A DNA stretch of 64,000 nt from Pelagerythrobacter aerophilus (GTDB lineage Bacteria > Pseudomonadota > Alphaproteobacteria > Sphingomonadales > Sphingomonadaceae): positions 1 through 64,000 of the forward strand of contig NZ_QXFK01000017.1 of NCBI RefSeq assembly GCF_003581645.1. Reading direction: 5' to 3'. The translations under genes and the position numbers were made by a program. Each line of letters begins with the position of its first letter. Within the stretch, counting starts at the first letter, position 1. Under the pieces are notes generated by a model. It was not told where the DNA came from. It saw only the letters and a list, made by a program, of their open reading frames with translations, and did not search any database. Positions 60,781 through 64,000 of this stretch are shown here, in pieces.

Positions 60781-63170
60781 AGTTCTCGCTCGAATGGCTG
60801 AAGGACTACCTCGAGACCGAGGCGAGCGCCGCACAGATCGCGGCCACGCTCAATGCGATCGGGCATGAGGTCGAGGAGATCGAGGACCCGGCCGAACGGC
60901 TCGCCGGTTTCCGGGTGGCCGAAGTCCTGACTGCCGGTCCGCATCCCGATGCCGACAAGCTGCAGGTACTCACCGTCTCCACCGGCGAGGGCGCGCCGCT
61001 GCAGGTCGTGTGCGGCGCGCCCAATGCGCGGGCCGGCATGAAGGGCGTGCTCGGCCTGCCCGGCGCGGTGGTGCCCGCGAACGGCATGGAGCTGCGCAAG
61101 AGCGCGATCCGCGGGGTCGAATCGAACGGCATGATGTGCTCGGTGCGCGAGCTAGAACTGGGCGACGAGCATAGCGGCATCATCGAACTGCCGGCCGACG
61201 CGCCGGTGGGAACGGCCTTCGCCGACTATCACGGCGCGAGCCCGGTGTTCGACGTTGCGATCACGCCCAACCGCCCGGACTGCATGGGCGTCTACGGCAT
61301 CGCCCGCGATCTGGCGGCGGCCGGGCTGGGCACGCTCAAGCCTGTAACAGTGCCCGGGATTGCAGGCACGGGCGCTTGCCCGGTGGATATCCGCACCGAC
61401 GATCCCGAAGGCTGCCCCGCGTTCTATGGTCGGGTGATCAAGGGGGTGCGCAATGACGCAAGCCCCGAATGGATGCAGCGGCGGTTGCTCGCCGCGGGCC
61501 AGCGGCCGATCAGCGCGATCGTCGACCTTACCAACTATCTGATGCTCGGCTTCGGCCGGCCGGCACATGCCTACGACCTGGCGAAGCTGAGCGACCCGGT
61601 GGTCGCGCGGCGCGCCAGGGCCGGCGAGAAGGTGCTCGCGCTCAACGAGAAGACCTACACGCTCGACGAAACGATGACCGTGATCGCCGACGACGCCGGC
61701 GTCCACGACATCGCCGGCATCATGGGCGGCGAGCATTCGGGGGTGAGCGAAGGCACGACCGACGTGCTCCTCGAGATCGCCTATTTCGACCCCGAACGGA
61801 TCGGGGTGACGGGCCGCAAGCTCGGCCTCACCTCGGATGCGCGCACGCGTTTCGAACGAGGGGTGGACCCAGCCTTCCTCGACGACGGGCTGGCTCTGCT
61901 GACCGGACTGATCCTGGAAATCTGCGGCGGCGAGGCGAGCGAGATCGTGCGCGCGGGGGCGCCCCCGATCACGCCGAAGGTGATCGCTTTCGACCCGGCG
62001 CTGACGCGGCGGCTCGGCGGAATCGAGATCGCCGAGGCCGAGCAGCGCCGCATTCTCGAAGCGCTCGATTTCCGCGTCGACGACGGCTGGCAGGTCACTT
62101 GCCCTTTGCGCCGTCACGACATCGAAGGGCCGGCCGACCTCGTCGAGGAGGTCGTCCGCATCCATGGTCTCGACAAAGTCGAAAGCGTCGCGCTGCCACG
62201 GGCTGAAGGGGTGGCGAAGCCGACCGCCACACCGTTGCAGCAGATCGAGCGCAAGCTGCGCCGCACGGCCGCCGCACGCGGTCTGAATGAGGCGGTGACT
62301 TGGTCCTTCCTTCCCGAAGCCGACGCCGACCACTTCGCGGAAGGCAACGGCGGTCTGTGGATTCTCGAGAACCCGATCAGCGAGGACATGAAGGCCATGC
62401 GCCCATCGCTGCTCCCCGGCTTGCTCGCCGCGGCCAAGCGCAACGCGGATCGGGGCGCTGCCGGCGCCCGCCTGTTCGAGATCGGCCGCCGCTATTTCCG
62501 TGGGCAAGGTGGGGCAAGCGACGAGCGCCCGACGCTCGGCGTGATCCTCGCCGGCGAGAAGACGCCGCGCGGCTGGGCGACGGGCAAGGCGCAGGGCGTC
62601 GATGCCTACGATGCCAAGGCCGAGGCCGAAGCCCTGCTCGAAGCCGCCGGGGCACCGGTCGGCAATCTGATGGTCATGGGCGAGGCGGGGCCGCAGTTCC
62701 ATCCCGGACAGTCGGCGACCCTGCGGCTCGGCCCCAAGAACGTGCTGGCCCGCTTCGGCGCGCTGCACCCGAACACGATCAAGGCATTCGACATCGAAGG
62801 GCCGGTCGTCGCGGTCGAGATCTTCCTTGAGGCAATCCCCGCGAAGAAGGGCGGCGGCACCTTCGCTCGCCAGGCCTATGCGCCGCCCGCATTGCAGCCG
62901 GTCACACGCGACTTCGCCTTCCTCGTTCCGGCCGATCTAGCGGCCGGTGATCTCGTGCGCGCGGTCAAGGGCGCGGACAAGCAGGCGATCGTCGATGCGC
63001 GGGTGTTCGACGTTTTTGCCGGACAGGGCGTGCCCGAGGGCCGGAAATCGGTCGCGGTCGAGGTCGTGCTGCAACCGGGCGAGAAGAGCTTCACCGACGG
63101 GGAAATCAAGGCGATCTCCGACCGGATCGTCGCCGCGGCGGGCAAGCAGGGCGCGGAGTTGCGAGCATGA
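60777..63170 (+). CDS. pheT: Phenylalanyl-tRNA synthetase beta subunit
   Basis: A 797-residue beta subunit. It begins [20 protein letters not shown] and has the tRNA-binding (OB-fold) domain with [27 protein letters not shown] near residue 60, the B3/B4 editing domain with [19 protein letters not shown], the B5 domain, and the ferredoxin-like anticodon-binding domain at the end ([17 protein letters not shown]). The start overlaps the pheS stop and its stop overlaps the following SDR gene by 4 bp. Confidence 0.96.
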   Translation: MKFSLEWLKDYLETEASAAQIAATLNAIGHEVEEIEDPAERLAGFRVAEVLTAGPHPDADKLQVLTVSTGEGAPLQVVCGAPNARAGMKGVLGLPGAVVPANGMELRKSAIRGVESNGMMCSVRELELGDEHSGIIELPADAPVGTAFADYHGASPVFDVAITPNRPDCMGVYGIARDLAAAGLGTLKPVTVPGIAGTGACPVDIRTDDPEGCPAFYGRVIKGVRNDASPEWMQRRLLAAGQRPISAIVDLTNYLMLGFGRPAHAYDLAKLSDPVVARRARAGEKVLALNEKTYTLDETMTVIADDAGVHDIAGIMGGEHSGVSEGTTDVLLEIAYFDPERIGVTGRKLGLTSDARTRFERGVDPAFLDDGLALLTGLILEICGGEASEIVRAGAPPITPKVIAFDPALTRRLGGIEIAEAEQRRILEALDFRVDDGWQVTCPLRRHDIEGPADLVEEVVRIHGLDKVESVALPRAEGVAKPTATPLQQIERKLRRTAAARGLNEAVTWSFLPEADADHFAEGNGGLWILENPISEDMKAMRPSLLPGLLAAAKRNADRGAAGARLFEIGRRYFRGQGGASDERPTLGVILAGEKTPRGWATGKAQGVDAYDAKAEAEALLEAAGAPVGNLMVMGEAGPQFHPGQSATLRLGPKNVLARFGALHPNTIKAFDIEGPVVAVEIFLEAIPAKKGGGTFARQAYAPPALQPVTRDFAFLVPADLAAGDLVRAVKGADKQAIVDARVFDVFAGQGVPEGRKSVAVEVVLQPGEKSFTDGEIKAISDRIVAAAGKQGAELRA

Positions 63171-63919
63171 GCAGGACGGCACTCGTCACCGGAGCGACCG
63201 CCGGAATCGGAGAAGCCTGCGTGCGCACCCTCGTCGCCAGCGGCTGGCGCTGCATCGCCACCGGCCGCCGGGCGGAGCGGCTGGAGAAGCTGGTCGCCGA
63301 ACTTGGGGCGGACAAAGTCCATGCCGCGGTGTTCGACGTGCGCGACGAGGCGGCGCGCGACGCCGCGCTCGATGCGTTGCCGGAAGCGTTCGCGGGTATC
63401 GATTTGCTGGTGAACAACGCCGGCCTCGCGCTCGGCACCGCACCTGCTCAGGACGCCAGCCTGGCGGACTGGAAGACCATGATCGAGACCAACGTGACGG
63501 CGCTTGTCTCGCTCACACACAAGCTCCTCCCAGGCCTGATCGGGCGCAAGGGCGGGGTGGTCAATATCTCGTCCGTAGCGGCGAACTACCCGTACACCGG
63601 CGGCAACGTCTACGGCGGGACCAAGGCTTTCGTGCGCCAGTTCGCGCTCGGCCTGCGCGCCGACCTGCACGGCACCGGCGTGCGCGTGACCTCGATCGAG
63701 CCCGGCATGGTGGAGACCGAGTTCACCCTGGTGCGTACCGGCGGGAACCACGAGGCACATGAGCGGCTCTATGGCGGCGCGGACCCGATGACGGCCGAAG
63801 ACATCGCGGAAACCGTCCGCTGGGTCGCCGAGCTGCCGCCACACCTCAACATCAACACGCTCGAACTGATGCCGGTGAGCCAGAGCTTCGCCGGCTTCCA
63901 GGTCGCGCGGGAGAACTGA
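63167..63919 (+). CDS. SDR-family oxidoreductase, YdfG-like
   Basis: A 250-residue short-chain dehydrogenase. The cofactor motif TGATAGIGEACVRTL is near residue 7-21, NNAGLALGTAPAQ near 84, and the catalytic Ser and Tyr-x-x-x-Lys in NISSVAANYPYTGGNVYGGTKAF (Y near 144, K near 148). The C-terminal ELPPHLNINTLELMPVSQSFAGFQVAR matches the YdfG group of NADP-dependent 3-hydroxy acid/L-allo-threonine dehydrogenases, though the substrate is not certain. Translational overlap with pheT links its expression to that gene. Confidence 0.87.
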   Translation: MSRTALVTGATAGIGEACVRTLVASGWRCIATGRRAERLEKLVAELGADKVHAAVFDVRDEAARDAALDALPEAFAGIDLLVNNAGLALGTAPAQDASLADWKTMIETNVTALVSLTHKLLPGLIGRKGGVVNISSVAANYPYTGGNVYGGTKAFVRQFALGLRADLHGTGVRVTSIEPGMVETEFTLVRTGGNHEAHERLYGGADPMTAEDIAETVRWVAELPPHLNINTLELMPVSQSFAGFQVAREN

Positions 63920-63925
63920 GCGGGT

Positions 63926-64000
63926 CTATTCGCCCCAGCCGTCGGCGGCATCGCCGGCGCTGCGGCCCCAGTCGTCGCCGTACTCGCGTTCGAATTCCGC
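63926..64000 (-). CDS. Partial gene, C-terminal end of an unknown protein
   Basis: The minus strand carries an open frame entering the window with EFEREYGDDWGRSAGDAADG and ending WGE before a TAG stop at 63926-63928. Only 24 residues are visible: acidic, glycine-rich, with two tryptophans. It is convergent with the SDR gene (6 bp gap), which supports it being a real gene end. Nothing more can be said about its identity. Confidence 0.6.
   Translation of the reverse strand, partial: AEFEREYGDDWGRSAGDAADGWGE

Overview
The window is a GC-rich, gene-dense chromosomal segment of an alphaproteobacterium, most likely order Sphingomonadales and probably an Erythrobacteraceae-like marine or freshwater lineage. 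The case rests on the gene set and its arrangement: the division-site ATPase MipZ beside a small J-domain protein and a phosphomannomutase/phosphoglucomutase, a BamF-type (DUF3035) lipoprotein after lspA, a cysD-cysNC-cysQ sulfate activation operon, petABC, and several secreted hypothetical proteins of a type I associate with sphingomonads. No 16S rRNA is present, so the family-level placement is inference.

Layout. 1-5.4 kb: etfBA, sucC (without sucD beside it), an inositol-monophosphatase-family protein and an OmpA-like lipoprotein. 5.5-17.2 kb: a CNNM/CBS transporter, a large palindromic element, then a long minus-strand block gpmA-purE-purK-folA-dipeptidase-ribF-GDPD-ileS-lspA-bamF, much of it joined by 4-bp ATGA overlaps. 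17.3-19 kb: tRNA-Thr followed by a lower-GC segment with a single Fic-domain gene behind a striking palindromic promoter; this is the clearest accessory region. 19-27.6 kb: a bacterial PH-domain pair (YdbS/YdbT type), a YjdJ-type acetyltransferase, threonine aldolase, a drug/metabolite transporter, an epimerase, PepN and PgeF. 27.7-33.7 kb: petABC (the cytochrome bc1 complex), apt, a CPA-type antiporter with a TrkA-N domain, and an OmpA-like lipoprotein. 33.7-37.3 kb: cysD-cysNC-cysQ. 37.4-46.5 kb: tRNA-Gly, a haem-oxygenase-like di-iron protein, panC, mipZ, a J-domain protein, phosphomannomutase, DUF2059 and BON proteins, and an Lhr-type DEXH helicase. 46.5-49.7 kb: a tonB-exbB-exbD-exbD operon plus a third, separately terminated exbD. 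50-64 kb: hom, glpX, prs, hisN, a membrane sulfatase-type enzyme with a MopE-like acidic motif, rpmI-rplT, an AraC-type regulator, pheST, an SDR oxidoreductase and the 3' end of an unknown gene.

Most of the window is housekeeping. The observations most worth following are: (1) a roughly 215-bp near-perfectly symmetric palindromic element at 6804-7018 whose two end hairpins differ from each other but keep full pairing; (2) the Fic promoter, where a consensus -10 box is embedded in nested inverted and direct repeats that run into the start codon; (3) a GDPD-family membrane protein that keeps the fold's landmarks but has lost most catalytic positions; (4) the third ExbD with a periplasmic CxxC; (5) the acidic repeat-like motif in the sulfatase-type enzyme. 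No CRISPR array, transposase, prophage or classical defence operon is visible.
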